NCBI RefSeq assembly: GCF_000025565.1
Contig: NC_014121.1
Location: 558,001-622,000, forward strand
Direction: 5' to 3'
From: Enterobacter cloacae subsp. cloacae ATCC 13047
Lineage (GTDB): Bacteria; Pseudomonadota; Gammaproteobacteria; Enterobacterales; Enterobacteriaceae
Length of the DNA stretch: 64,000 nt
Part shown: piece after piece, positions 44,200-55,875 of the stretch
How positions within the stretch are numbered: the first letter of the stretch is position 1
How the letters are laid out: every line of letters starts with the position of its first letter
Made by a program: the position numbers and the translations under genes
Notes under the pieces: model-generated
Database searches by the model: none
What the model was told of the DNA's origin: nothing
Seen by the model: the letters and a program-made list of their open reading frames with translations, nothing else

Positions 44200-46141
44200 A
44201 CTTACTTAAATCCACCTGATAAATGGCGAACCCGATATCATCCGTCGCAACCTTCTTCATCGGATACTGCGCCTTCTCCTTAATAAACGCCGCAGCCTTA
44301 TCCGACGGAGACGTTTCAATGCGAATATCCAGTGGGGTATCGCTGTGGATCGGGGCCAGACGCCAGTTGTTATCGACCGCCGGATGAATCTCTCCCGCCT
44401 TTTTCGACTCAGCGCTGATCCAGGCGGCAAGCACCGAGCGGTTCTCATCCGGGGATGCAAAGGCAATGTGGCTATCGCCGGTGCCGGCAAATTTGCCGCC
44501 ATACGCGCGATAGTTATTGGTCACCACCAGGAAGGTGGCCGCCGGATCGACAGGCTTGCCCTTGAAGGTCAGGTTTTTGATGCGCTCTGCCTGCGGGTTA
44601 ATCGCCTGGCACTCACCGTCATATTTCGCCGGCTGGGTGACATCAATCTGATAATCCACCCCGTCGATAACGTCGAAGTTATAGGTGCGGAACCCGTCCC
44701 AGTTAATCAACGACTGCGGCTTGCTGCTCTTCGGATCGATCTGGTTAAACTGCCCGGCGGAGCATTCCAGCCACTCTTTCACCTCTTTACCCGTTGCTTT
44801 AACCACGACCAGCGTGTTCGGGTAGAGATAGAGATCGGCGGCGTTACGGAACGTCAGATGGCCTTTTTCCACTTCAACATAGCTGGCCGGGTCATTTTTA
44901 CGTCCGCCCACTTTGAACGGTGCGGCGGCGGAAAGCACTGGCAGGTTGGCTAAGTCCGGATCGCCCTGAACAAAATGTTCGGCATAGGCTTTCTGCGCCA
45001 TGTTGACCACCTGAACGGTTGGGTCATCCTGTATCAGCGCCAGATAGCTGTACATGTTGTCGGCGGATTTGCCGATCGGCTTGCTAACGAATTCGCGGGT
45101 GGCGTCGTGGTCATGCTTGAGCACGTCGAGGAGTTTTTGGTCTTCAGCCGCCAGTGATTTTTTGGCGGCAGCATCGTAAATGGGGCGCGCTTCGGCTTTG
45201 GATCCGGTCACCTTCCAGCTGCCGCTGTCGTTATTGAGTACCAGATCCACCACGCCAAGATGATCGCCCCACATGCCGGGCATTACCGCCGGCACGCCGT
45301 TGAGCGTTCCCTTGTCGATGTCTGCCCCTTTGATGCTGGCAAAATCCTTACCCGGGAAGACCGCATGAGCGTGGCCGAAGAGGATCGCGTCCACGCCCGG
45401 CACTTCGCTCAGGTAGTAAACGGAGTTTTCCGCCATCACCTGGTACGGATCGGCAGAGAGGCCCGAGTGGGCGACAACGACCACAACATCCGCCCCTTTT
45501 TCACGCATCTCCGGTACATATTTACGCGCCGTTTCGGTGATGTCGTTAACGGTGACTTTGCCGGTGAGATTGGCTTTATCCCAGGTCATGATCTGGGGCG
45601 GTACAAAGCCGATGTAGCCAATTTTCAGCGTCTGCTTTTTACCGTCCTGATCAACAACCTCGGTCTCTTTAATCAGATAAGGGGTGAAAAGCGGCTTTTT
45701 GGTCTTAACGTCGATGATATTGGCGTTAACGTACGGGAATTTTGCGCCTGCCAGCGCATCGTGCAGGTATTTAAGACCATAGTTGAATTCGTGGTTACCG
45801 AGGTTGCCGACGATATAATCCAGGGTGTTCATCGCTTTATACACCGGGTGGATCTCGCCTTTTTTCAGCCCCTTTGCCGCCATGTAGTCACCCAGCGGAC
45901 TCCCCTGAATCAAATCACCGTTGTCGACCAGCACGCTATTTTTCACTTCATTGCGGGCGGCATTGATCAAACTTGCCGTGCGTACCAGTCCGAATTTTTC
46001 CGTAGGGGTATCTTTGTAGTAATCGAAGTCCATCATATTGCTGTGCAGGTCGGTGGTTTCCAGAATACGGAGATCGACCGTCGCCGCCTGTACGCTCGCT
46101 GCAATCAGCGTCGCCAGGAGCGTTGCGCTAAACTTAATCAT
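44198..46141 (-). CDS. cpdB: Periplasmic 2',3'-cyclic-nucleotide 2'-phosphodiesterase/3'-nucleotidase
   Basis: Bifunctional periplasmic nucleotidase that scavenges extracellular nucleotides. The ATG at 46141 gives the signal peptide [19 protein letters not shown] and 647 residues as in E. coli; the 38-codon extension upstream is not used. The metallophosphatase half has [37 protein letters not shown] and [10 protein letters not shown]. The 5'-nucleotidase C-terminal half has [18 protein letters not shown]. It is divergent from cysQ. Confidence 0.97.
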   Translation of the reverse strand: MIKFSATLLATLIAASVQAATVDLRILETTDLHSNMMDFDYYKDTPTEKFGLVRTASLINAARNEVKNSVLVDNGDLIQGSPLGDYMAAKGLKKGEIHPVYKAMNTLDYIVGNLGNHEFNYGLKYLHDALAGAKFPYVNANIIDVKTKKPLFTPYLIKETEVVDQDGKKQTLKIGYIGFVPPQIMTWDKANLTGKVTVNDITETARKYVPEMREKGADVVVVVAHSGLSADPYQVMAENSVYYLSEVPGVDAILFGHAHAVFPGKDFASIKGADIDKGTLNGVPAVMPGMWGDHLGVVDLVLNNDSGSWKVTGSKAEARPIYDAAAKKSLAAEDQKLLDVLKHDHDATREFVSKPIGKSADNMYSYLALIQDDPTVQVVNMAQKAYAEHFVQGDPDLANLPVLSAAAPFKVGGRKNDPASYVEVEKGHLTFRNAADLYLYPNTLVVVKATGKEVKEWLECSAGQFNQIDPKSSKPQSLINWDGFRTYNFDVIDGVDYQIDVTQPAKYDGECQAINPQAERIKNLTFKGKPVDPAATFLVVTNNYRAYGGKFAGTGDSHIAFASPDENRSVLAAWISAESKKAGEIHPAVDNNWRLAPIHSDTPLDIRIETSPSDKAAAFIKEKAQYPMKKVATDDIGFAIYQVDLSK

Positions 46142-46241
46142 CAGAGGAGTCCTTTTTTCGATCCAGGCCACAAAAGAATATGTATCTATCGTTTGTTGCT
46201 TACAGAAGTGTGAATCCTGCCAGAAAAAAGGGCGATGAAAC

Positions 46242-46275
46242 CGGAATTGCTTCACAGATAGCGGAATTGTTCACA
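46242..46275. promoter_or_regulatory. Tandem direct repeat between cpdB and cysQ
   Basis: CGGAATTGCTTCACA (46242-46256) is repeated as CGGAATTGTTCACA (46262-46275), starts 20 bases apart, close to two helical turns. It lies in the 190-base divergent gap. No regulator is identified. Confidence 0.4.
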
Positions 46276-46331
46276 TTACGATATAAATAAAACAAAGAGT
46301 TATACCCACTGCGTTAACGAAGAGGTGGAGA

Positions 46332-47072
46332 ATGTTAGATAAAATTTGTCAGCTCGCACGGGATGCGGGCGATGCCATCATGCAGGTGTATGACGGCGCA
46401 CAACCGATGAACGTTGTCAGCAAGGCGGATGATTCCCCGGTCACGGCGGCGGATATCGCGGCGCATGGCGTGATCATGAAAGGGCTACAGGCACTCACGC
46501 CAGAGATCCCCGTGCTTTCCGAAGAAGCGCCGCAGAGCTGGGATGAGCGTCAGCACTGGCAGCGTTACTGGCTGGTCGATCCTCTGGACGGCACCAAAGA
46601 GTTTATCAAGCGTAACGGTGAATTCACCGTGAATATCGCTCTGATCGACAAGGGCAAGGCGGTGCTTGGGGTGGTTTACGCGCCGGTGATGAAAGTGATG
46701 TACAGCGCCGCAGAAGGCAAGGCCTGGAAGGAAGAGTGTGGTGTCCGCAAGCCGATCCAGGTGCGCGATGCGCGCCCTCCGCTGGTGGTCATCAGCCGCT
46801 CGCACAGCGACAGCGAGTTGGAAGAGTACCTGCAACAGTTGGGTGAACATCAGACGACCTCGATTGGCTCCTCGCTGAAATTCTGTCTGGTGGCGGAGGG
46901 GCAGGCGCAGCTCTATCCCCGTTTCGGGCCGACGAACATCTGGGACACGGCAGCCGGCCACGCGGTAGCCGCGGCCGCGGGTGCGCATGTTCATGACTGG
47001 CAGGGCAAGCCGCTGGACTACACCCCGCGCGAATCATTCCTCAATCCAGGCTTCCGGGTCTCTCTTTACTGA
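46332..47072 (+). CDS. cysQ: 3'(2'),5'-bisphosphate nucleotidase CysQ
   Basis: Mg-dependent phosphatase of the inositol-monophosphatase fold that hydrolyses PAP (and PAPS), the by-product of sulfate assimilation. Metal-binding [17 protein letters not shown] and WDTAAGHAV are intact. Length is 246 residues as in E. coli. GGTGGAG precedes the ATG. The stop overlaps the convergent ytfJ end by 7 bases. Confidence 0.97.
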   Translation: MLDKICQLARDAGDAIMQVYDGAQPMNVVSKADDSPVTAADIAAHGVIMKGLQALTPEIPVLSEEAPQSWDERQHWQRYWLVDPLDGTKEFIKRNGEFTVNIALIDKGKAVLGVVYAPVMKVMYSAAEGKAWKEECGVRKPIQVRDARPPLVVISRSHSDSELEEYLQQLGEHQTTSIGSSLKFCLVAEGQAQLYPRFGPTNIWDTAAGHAVAAAAGAHVHDWQGKPLDYTPRESFLNPGFRVSLY

Positions 47073-47623
47073 GCCAGCAGCTTGTGCAGCAGATCAACCA
47101 CCTGCTGCACCTCTTCCTGGGTTAACGCCCCGTCTTTTACCCACTGCACCTGGCCGTTTTTATCCAGCACGATAATCGCGGAACTCTCTTCCTCAAGCTG
47201 CCAGGCTTTGCGCGTCACGCCGTTGCTGTCGACAATAAACTGCGACCACGGGTAGAGCTTTTTGTTGCTCTCAAGGCTTGAGCGTACAAACATCCCGGAG
47301 CCAGGGATGGCATCGTCGGTATTCACAATGGTGGTGGTCTGATAGCGGTCATGCGGGAATTTTGCGGCCTTGATCGCTTCCACCAGGTTTGCGTTTTTCT
47401 CTTTTGCAGATGTACGACCGGCAATATGTTGTACAACTCTCACTTTGCCCGCGAGCTGCGCGCTATTCCACGGTTTGTAGCTAAACTTATCATTGTCGAG
47501 AATCAATTCTCCCCGGTCAGCAATGCCGACTGGCGGTACGCGTTGTCCTTTTTCAATGTTGTGGGCACTCGCCCACAGGGGCAGGAGCAGGCATGCGGCT
47601 GCAAGAATGTTACGTAGGGTCAT
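47066..47623 (-). CDS. ytfJ: Periplasmic thioredoxin-like protein YtfJ
   Basis: A 185-residue secreted protein (signal peptide ending near LLPLWASA) with a thioredoxin-like fold and no CxxC pair: [58 protein letters not shown] are landmarks. The function is unknown. Ends convergently on cysQ. Confidence 0.93.
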   Translation of the reverse strand: MTLRNILAAACLLLPLWASAHNIEKGQRVPPVGIADRGELILDNDKFSYKPWNSAQLAGKVRVVQHIAGRTSAKEKNANLVEAIKAAKFPHDRYQTTTIVNTDDAIPGSGMFVRSSLESNKKLYPWSQFIVDSNGVTRKAWQLEEESSAIIVLDKNGQVQWVKDGALTQEEVQQVVDLLHKLLAQ

Positions 47624-47947
47624 GGTGTTTCCTTATTGTATGCAGGTGATCCGACCACTTGGTCTTACGCTTTTAATCATAAGTGCGATCAATGGGCTTT
47701 TCCCGCAATCCCGATGCCAGTTTGCGGGCGAACGCACATATCCATAAAAAAACGACGGCTTATACTGCCTGTAGTCACAGTTTGAAAAGATTATTCTGAA
47801 TAATTGTAATCAAACGGTAAATAAACTTATGCACACTGGGTAACTACGTAGTTCTGGTCTATAGTCATTGGGCAACAAAATTTGCGCTCAGAACAGTCGG
47901 GCCGATTGTGGCGCCGCAAGAGCGTATGATTCGCAGGAGATACAAGA
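47624..47947. promoter_or_regulatory. Intergenic region between ytfJ and ytfK
   Basis: A 324-base non-coding stretch holding the divergent promoters of ytfJ and ytfK. TATAGT at 47860-47865 is a plausible -10 for ytfK, but the -35 is weak. E. coli ytfK is controlled by phosphate and carbon stress; no clear Pho box is identified here. Confidence 0.4.
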
Positions 47948-48154
47948 ATGAAAATTTTCCAACGCTACAACCCGCTTCAGGTGGCGAAGTACGTGAAGAT
48001 CCTGTTCCGTGGACGGTTGTATATCAAGGATGTTGGCGCTTTTGAGTTTGATAAGGGCAAGATCCTTGTCCCAAAAGTGAAGGACAAACAGCACTTGTCT
48101 GTGATGTCCGAAGTCAACCGTCAGGTTATGCGTCTGCAAACTGAGATGGCTTAA
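47948..48154 (+). CDS. ytfK: Stringent-response modulator YtfK
   Basis: A 68-residue DUF1107 protein. In E. coli it binds SpoT and tilts it to (p)ppGpp synthesis during phosphate and fatty-acid starvation. The sequence [20 protein letters not shown] onward is nearly invariant in enterics. GGAG precedes the ATG. It converges on paeA across a shared terminator. Confidence 0.95.
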   Translation: MKIFQRYNPLQVAKYVKILFRGRLYIKDVGAFEFDKGKILVPKVKDKQHLSVMSEVNRQVMRLQTEMA

Positions 48155-48173
48155 CCAACGTGCTATGCAGTAG

Positions 48174-48203
48174 TTAAAAAAACGGCTCCCGATGGGAGCC
48201 GTT
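48174..48203. terminator. Bidirectional terminator between ytfK and paeA
   Basis: AACGGCTCCC (48181-48190) pairs perfectly with GGGAGCCGTT (48194-48203) around GAT. On the minus strand a run of Ts follows, so it serves paeA best. Confidence 0.9.
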
Positions 48204-48225
48204 GATGTTTGTGGGGGCAGGAACC

Positions 48226-49563
48226 TTACGCCGACACCTTCTCTTCCGCATCCGGCAGCTTCGGCACCAGCACGGTCGGTTTGTTATCGATACGCGTCAC
48301 CAGCAGCTGGTCGATGCGGTAGTTATCAATATCCACCACTTCAAACTTGTAGCCGGAGAACTTCACCGAGTCGGTGCGCTTCGGGATTTTACGCAGCATA
48401 AACATCATAAAGCCGCCGATGGTCTCGTAGTTGCCTGACTGCGGGAACTCGTCGATATCCAGCACGCGCATCACGTCGTCGATTGGCGTTGCGCCGTCAA
48501 TCAGCCATGAGTTCTCATCACGCGCCACAATCTGCTCTTCCAGACCCTGGCCGACCAGGTCACCCATCAGCGTGGTCATGACGTCGTTGAGGGTAATGAT
48601 ACCCACCACCAGCGCGTATTCGTTCATGATAACGGCGAAGTCTTCACCGGCGGTTTTGAAACTTTCCAGCGCTTCAGAGAGCGTCAACGTGTCCGGTACA
48701 ATCAGGGTATTGCGGATCTGCACGCCGCTGTTAAGCGCCAGGCTTTGGTTCGCCAGCACGCGGTTCAGCAGATCTTTGGAATCCACATAGCCGATGATGT
48801 GGTCGATATCTTCATTACAGACCAGGAATTTAGAGTGCGGGTGCTCCGCGACTTTATTCTTCAGGCTCTGCTCGTCTTCATGCAGATCGAACCAAATCAC
48901 GCTTTCACGGCCCGTCATGGAAGAGGGCACGGTACGGGATTCCAGCTCGAACACATTTTCGATCAGCTCATGCTCTTGCTTACGCAGCACCCCGGCCAGC
49001 GCACCGGCTTCTACCACGGCATAGATGTCGTCGGAGGTGATGTCATCTTTACGCACCATCGGCAGTTTAAAGATGCGGAAGATGACGTTCGCCAGGCCGT
49101 TGAAGAACCACACCAGCGGACGGAACACGAACAGGCAGAAGCGCATCGGGTTGATGATACGCAAAGCCACAGCTTCTGGCGCAATCATACCGATGCGTTT
49201 CGGGGTCAGGTCAGCGAACAGGATGAACATCCCGGTGACCAGCGAGAAGGAGAGAATAAAGCTCATCTGCTCGGCAAGTTCGGCGGACATGTACTGCACG
49301 AACAGGCTGTAAAAGGCCGGAGAAAACGCTGCATCCCCCACGATACCGCCGAGAATAGCGACCGCGTTCAGGCCAATTTGTACCACGGTGAAGAACGTTC
49401 CAGGATTTTCCTGCATCTTCAGGATACGGGAAGCATTGATGTTGCCTTCGTCGGCAAGCAGCTTAAGTTTGATTTTACGGGACGCGGCCAGCGAGATCTC
49501 GGATATCGAGAAAAATGCGCTGACGGCTATCAGACAAAGTATTACTAAAATACTGTTTAACAT
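48226..49563 (-). CDS. paeA: Polyamine exporter PaeA (YtfL), CNNM/CorC-like membrane protein
   Basis: Inner-membrane protein of 445 residues that exports cadaverine and putrescine in E. coli and Salmonella. A DUF21 (CNNM) membrane domain with about four segments (1-190) is followed by a CBS pair (PSSMTGRESVIWFDLHEDEQ onward, DFAVIMNEYALVVGIITLND) and a C-terminal CorC_HlyC domain. The ATG at 49563 has only a weak site, but MLNSILVILCLIAVSAFFS matches E. coli in register. Confidence 0.93.
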   Translation of the reverse strand: MLNSILVILCLIAVSAFFSISEISLAASRKIKLKLLADEGNINASRILKMQENPGTFFTVVQIGLNAVAILGGIVGDAAFSPAFYSLFVQYMSAELAEQMSFILSFSLVTGMFILFADLTPKRIGMIAPEAVALRIINPMRFCLFVFRPLVWFFNGLANVIFRIFKLPMVRKDDITSDDIYAVVEAGALAGVLRKQEHELIENVFELESRTVPSSMTGRESVIWFDLHEDEQSLKNKVAEHPHSKFLVCNEDIDHIIGYVDSKDLLNRVLANQSLALNSGVQIRNTLIVPDTLTLSEALESFKTAGEDFAVIMNEYALVVGIITLNDVMTTLMGDLVGQGLEEQIVARDENSWLIDGATPIDDVMRVLDIDEFPQSGNYETIGGFMMFMLRKIPKRTDSVKFSGYKFEVVDIDNYRIDQLLVTRIDNKPTVLVPKLPDAEEKVSA

Positions 49564-51834
<2,271 letters not shown>

Positions 51835-52145
51835 TCTTATATAAATAACGAAATAGTATTGCATGAAAATTGTGAAAGAAAATTAAGAGAGATTACTCAG
51901 TTCATTTATGGATGATGTAATTGTATCTAGTCATTCATGCCAGAATATCTGACATGAATGACATTTCTTCAATGAATGTATTTAGTAAAAACCATTGTCG
52001 TTGGTGTCTTGATTTTTATTAAATTGTTTTTCTACGGAAACGCTCTCCTAAGTATCTTTATTCGTTCTAATTCAAAGAATAGTACTTTTTTATCAGTAAA
52101 AAATTGTCTGGGAAGAATATATACCCTCCTTGATACTATCATTGC
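51835..52145. other. AT-rich stretch after the OLD gene, with an inverted repeat
   Basis: Bases 51835-51915 continue the OLD reading frame after its stop and end with LREITQFIYG then TGA. GTCATTCATG (51930-51939) and CATGAATGAC (51953-51962) form a perfect 10-base inverted repeat with a 13-base loop, possibly the transcript end. The remainder to 52145 is AT-rich; a small open frame there lacks a ribosome-binding site and is not called. Confidence 0.5.
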
Positions 52146-53693
52146 TTATTTTATACTTGAAAGATTGAGCTTATTCACTGCACGACGGGCAGCATCGCCT
52201 CCCCATACCTGATCGTACTCATAGCCTGTGAGCTGTTTTATCACCACACGGGTATTGGCATCGCAGTCGCGGTAATCGCCGCCCAGCTTACGGCGGGCAA
52301 TCTCCTTGAGAAGCAGTTTATGCGTCTCGCGGGTGAGCTTGAACTTATAGGTAGTGAAGAAGCTCACCGCCAGCAGGGCTGCCGTCGCGAAGATCATCAG
52401 GCCTATAATCGCCCCCAGCGCGCTTTCAGGCTGTGCGCCGCCGCCCTTCACAAAGCCGGACTCCTGCAGGACCAGGCCAATAATCATGATGGCGATCGCC
52501 ACGGTGCTTTTGCGGGTCAGGACCATCACCCCGGCAAAAATCCCTTCGCGGCGCTGCTGCGTCACCATCTCGTCAATATCAGGAATGAAGCTGTAGATAT
52601 TCCACGGTATGTAATAGAGGCCTGCTCGGGTGGCGCCCAGCAGGATAAAGACCGCCGTGAACAGCAGCGTGGGCACCTGGGTTTTGGTCAGGTAGACCGT
52701 AAACAGGAACACCAGCACGAAGAATATCCCGCCGTAAGAGAGGCGCAAAGCGGCAGAAGGGGAGACATTCAGCCTGTTCAGCAACAGCATAAATCCATAT
52801 GTGCCAGGTACCGAGGCGAAAGCCGCAATGCTCAGCCAGCCGGAGACGGCTGCCGCGTCCTGGCTCAGACAATACACGACATAATAGGTAAAGACCGAAC
52901 CGAATACGTCCATCGCCGTAAATGAAAAGATATAAATAATAATATGCAGGCGGAACGCGCGAATACGGAAAGAGGAAAAGAGATCCAGCACCAGATATTT
53001 CAGGTGATTAATTAATCCGCTGCTGCGCTGTTTATCCACTTTAAACGTGGATGGCTGTTGCACATCTTTCGCTTCCCAGGTGGTATACCAGGTAATAAAT
53101 ACCGCAATACAGAATACGCAGGAGAATATCAGCCCGGTAAGAGTATAGGTAAACGGATTATCTTTCCCCGTGAACTGCATAATGACGCCGGGAACGGAAA
53201 CCGCAAGAAAGCCGCCGAGCTGAGAGCAGATCATGCGCACACCGGAGAGACGGCTACGCTCTTCATACCGGTTAGTCATCTCAGCGGCCAGGGTTTCCCA
53301 GGGCACCAGCACCATCGCCGACAAGAGCTCAATAGAGAGGTAAGTGCCCAGGTAATACCAGTACCCCATATCTGTCATCCACAGCAGGGCATACAGAAAC
53401 ATTAAGGGTGAACTGAGTAATAAAAAGAAGCGGCGACGGCCAAATTTACGCCCGAGCCAGGTATCACCGAAATTATCAGTGATATAACCCATAATCGGGC
53501 TTAATAACGCATCAATGACGCGGGCAATAGCAAATATCGAACCCGCTTCGACGACAGAGAGCCCGCAATAGGTGGTGTAAAAAAATAAAAGCCAGGTGCC
53601 GATAATGGCGAAAGCGCCTCCGCCAAACAGATCGGTTATACCGTAGCCGAGCGCCACGCCATAACCCACTCTACGTTCAGTTGGTTTGACCAT
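52146..53693 (-). CDS. GPH-family sugar/glycoside:cation symporter (MelB-like MFS)
   Basis: A 515-residue transporter with 12 predicted membrane segments. GYGITDLFGGGAF in helix 1, RVIDALLSPIMGYITDN and GRKFGRRRFFLL after helix 2, and PWETLAAEMT are typical of the glycoside-pentoside-hexuronide family, whose members import melibiose, xylosides or glucuronides. The C-terminal cytoplasmic tail of about 60 residues is long. It is the last gene of the minus-strand dehydrogenase operon, 82 bases after the previous gene. Substrate probably a glycoside or uronide; inference. Confidence 0.9.
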   Translation of the reverse strand: MVKPTERRVGYGVALGYGITDLFGGGAFAIIGTWLLFFYTTYCGLSVVEAGSIFAIARVIDALLSPIMGYITDNFGDTWLGRKFGRRRFFLLLSSPLMFLYALLWMTDMGYWYYLGTYLSIELLSAMVLVPWETLAAEMTNRYEERSRLSGVRMICSQLGGFLAVSVPGVIMQFTGKDNPFTYTLTGLIFSCVFCIAVFITWYTTWEAKDVQQPSTFKVDKQRSSGLINHLKYLVLDLFSSFRIRAFRLHIIIYIFSFTAMDVFGSVFTYYVVYCLSQDAAAVSGWLSIAAFASVPGTYGFMLLLNRLNVSPSAALRLSYGGIFFVLVFLFTVYLTKTQVPTLLFTAVFILLGATRAGLYYIPWNIYSFIPDIDEMVTQQRREGIFAGVMVLTRKSTVAIAIMIIGLVLQESGFVKGGGAQPESALGAIIGLMIFATAALLAVSFFTTYKFKLTRETHKLLLKEIARRKLGGDYRDCDANTRVVIKQLTGYEYDQVWGGDAARRAVNKLNLSSIK

Positions 53694-53721
53694 AATAATA
53701 TCCAGTGTAGGGTAATGATTA

Positions 53722-53748
53722 ACCCGATCTGTCGGGTCGTTTTTTATT
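53722..53748 (+). terminator. Terminator-like hairpin between the symporter and dehydrogenase genes
   Basis: ACCCGA (53722-53727) and TCGGGT (53732-53737) pair around TCTG, followed on the plus strand by CG and a T-rich run. Both flanking genes are on the minus strand, where the stem has no T tail, so there it may only attenuate or protect the operon mRNA. Confidence 0.4.
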
Positions 53749-53775
53749 TACTGCTGGAATACAAATTACGTTCTA

Positions 53776-54795
53776 TTAATTGATTTCTATCCATTGCCTT
53801 AATTGAGATGATCGATAAATAGCCTCCACAAGGGTGAGTGATTTCCCGGCTTCACGGATATCGGTGTAATCCGTGTAACCGGGGTGAGTGATAGCCTGAT
53901 AAAAACGGCGGATCGCCTGCTGGTGGCCCAGCCCCCAGTAGCTTTTGACCGAACCGTCCGGGGAGTCGTCGCAGGTGAGCCTGACGCGCTCACCCGGCGT
54001 CACGCGCCAGAGCGTGTTGTCGTTGAGCAGCAGCGAGCCCTGCTCGCAGTGGATCTCCATCAGAAGCGGGGAATCAGTGGTATTGCAGTTGCTGGCGTAA
54101 AACAGGCCGCGCGCGCCGTTAGCAAAGTGCAGCGTGGCCATCGCGCTGTCTTCGCCTTCCGTCACGTCCGCCAGTTCACCGCTATCCACCACACCTTTCA
54201 CACGCGTCACGCCGCCGGCGAACCACTGCATCAGGTCGAGGGTATGAATGGCCTGGTTGATCAGCAGGCTGCCTCCTTCCGTAGCCAGTCGCCCACGCCA
54301 CGGACTTTGGGTGTAGTACGCGCCCGAGCGTGACCACGTCAGCACCGCTTTGATGCTGAGCATTTTTCCCAGCTCGCCTTCGTCCAGCGCCTGGCGAATG
54401 CGCAGGCTGGTGGGGTTGAGCCGGTTCTGATAACACACGCCGAGCAGACCCGTAGCCTGGTCAGCGGCGCGGGTGATATCCACCAGTTCGCTGCTGTTCA
54501 TGCCCACCGGTTTTTCGCAGAAAACATGCTTTCCGGCGGCGAGGGCCGCCAGAATCATGCTTTTATGCTCAAAGTGCGGCGTGCAGATATGGACCACATC
54601 GATGGCATCATCCAGCAGCATCTCCCGGTAATCCTGATAGAAGCGGCACTGATAGCCCAATGCCAGCTTCAGCCCTTTGACGCTGTCGATATCTGCCAGC
54701 GCGCGCAGCGCAACGTTGGGGAGCTGGCGCAGCGCATTCACGTGGCAACCGTGAATCGCTCCGGCGCCGATCACCGCCGTGTTCAGGAGCTTCAT
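53776..54795 (-). CDS. Gfo/Idh/MocA-family oxidoreductase D (operon gene 4)
   Basis: NAD(P)-dependent sugar or cyclitol dehydrogenase, 339 residues. The Rossmann motif AVIGAGAIHG is at 7-16, EKP with catalytic-site Lys95 at 94-96, and NQAIHTLDLMQW carries the active-site His of the NxxxHxxD pattern. It starts 12 bases after the previous gene. Substrate unknown. It is one of four divergent paralogues in the operon, and sequence identity between them looks low outside the motifs. Confidence 0.9.
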   Translation of the reverse strand: MKLLNTAVIGAGAIHGCHVNALRQLPNVALRALADIDSVKGLKLALGYQCRFYQDYREMLLDDAIDVVHICTPHFEHKSMILAALAAGKHVFCEKPVGMNSSELVDITRAADQATGLLGVCYQNRLNPTSLRIRQALDEGELGKMLSIKAVLTWSRSGAYYTQSPWRGRLATEGGSLLINQAIHTLDLMQWFAGGVTRVKGVVDSGELADVTEGEDSAMATLHFANGARGLFYASNCNTTDSPLLMEIHCEQGSLLLNDNTLWRVTPGERVRLTCDDSPDGSVKSYWGLGHQQAIRRFYQAITHPGYTDYTDIREAGKSLTLVEAIYRSSQLRQWIEIN

Positions 54796-54807
54796 TGTCG
54801 CCTCCCG

Positions 54808-55875
54808 TTATGCCGTTGCGTTGGCCAGCATCTGTGCCTTCACGCAGAGCTCCGCCGCCTTAAAGGCGTGAGCCTGGGTCATGGCATGTTCAGTACGATG
54901 CAAACAGTCGAGGATCAGTTCGCCAAAGAACGGGAATCCGACCTGGCCGGCGACCGGATAACGGAACTCCCCCTCGTTATTGACGAGATACACCACATCC
55001 TGTTCACCACGGGTGAGATCGACATATTTGCGGATCTCAATATAGCCTTCGGTGCCCAGCAGCGTCAGGCGGCCATCGCCCCAGGTCGAGAGCCCGTCAG
55101 GGGTAAACCAGTCGCAGCGGAAATAGCCGCTGGCGCCGTTTTCCCCTTTCAGCATGGCATCGCCAAAATCTTCGAAGGCGGGGTACTGGGGGTGTTTAAC
55201 GTTCCGTACCTGGCTTGCCACCACGGTGGCGTCACTGTTGCCGGTGTAAAACAGGAACTGCTCAATCTGATGGCTGCCGATATCGCATAGAATGCCGCCG
55301 AAATAGCGCCGATCGTAGAACCAGTCAGGGCGGCCGGTCCCTTCCCGGTGCGGGCCCGTCCCCAGCGTTTGTACGACGCGGCCAATGGCCCCTTGCTGCA
55401 CCAGTTGTCCGGCAAAGACCGCGCTCTCAACATGCAGGCGTTCGCTGTAATACACGGCGTATTTCCGGCCCGTTTTTTCCACCATGGCTTTGGCATCTGC
55501 CAGTTGTTCAAGGGTGGTAAGGGGGGCTTTATCGGTGAAGTAATCTTTGCCTGCGGCCATCGCTTTTAGCCCCAGCGCGCAGCGCTCGGCGGGAATGGCG
55601 GCGCCAGCTACCAGACGCACCTCATCGTCGGCGAGTATGACATCCAGGGAGTCTGCAACCCTGGCCTGCGGATACTGCTGAATGAATTTATCCACTTTTG
55701 CCGGATCGGGGTCGTAGACCCATTTCAGCGTGGCGCCCGCTTCAATCAGGCCGTTACTCATGCCGTAGATATGGCCGTGGTCGAGCGCGGCAGCGGCAAA
55801 GACAAACTCTCCTTCCCTGACAACGGGCTGAGGTTTACCCACTGGCGCGTAGTTCATGCCGTCATTTTTGTTCAT
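54808..55875 (-). CDS. Gfo/Idh/MocA-family oxidoreductase C (operon gene 3, atypical)
   Basis: A 355-residue dehydrogenase-family protein. It is the odd one: the usual GxGxxG is replaced by FAAAALDHGHIYGM, EKP is replaced by DKAP (Lys116), and the catalytic block reads CDIGSHQIEQ (DxxxHxxE). Lys and His are kept, so it may be active with a different cofactor or substrate geometry. The start overlaps the previous stop in ATGA, indicating translational coupling. Confidence 0.88.
   Translation of the reverse strand: MNKNDGMNYAPVGKPQPVVREGEFVFAAAALDHGHIYGMSNGLIEAGATLKWVYDPDPAKVDKFIQQYPQARVADSLDVILADDEVRLVAGAAIPAERCALGLKAMAAGKDYFTDKAPLTTLEQLADAKAMVEKTGRKYAVYYSERLHVESAVFAGQLVQQGAIGRVVQTLGTGPHREGTGRPDWFYDRRYFGGILCDIGSHQIEQFLFYTGNSDATVVASQVRNVKHPQYPAFEDFGDAMLKGENGASGYFRCDWFTPDGLSTWGDGRLTLLGTEGYIEIRKYVDLTRGEQDVVYLVNNEGEFRYPVAGQVGFPFFGELILDCLHRTEHAMTQAHAFKAAELCVKAQMLANATA

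Noticed and set aside
45260..46213. Plus-strand frame of 317 codons across cpdB
   Set aside because: Antisense shadow of cpdB; composition follows cpdB codon positions.
51976..52212. A 78-codon plus-strand frame with hydrophobic residues after the OLD gene
   Set aside because: No ribosome-binding site, and its last third runs antisense through the well-supported symporter gene; AT-rich DNA easily gives such frames.
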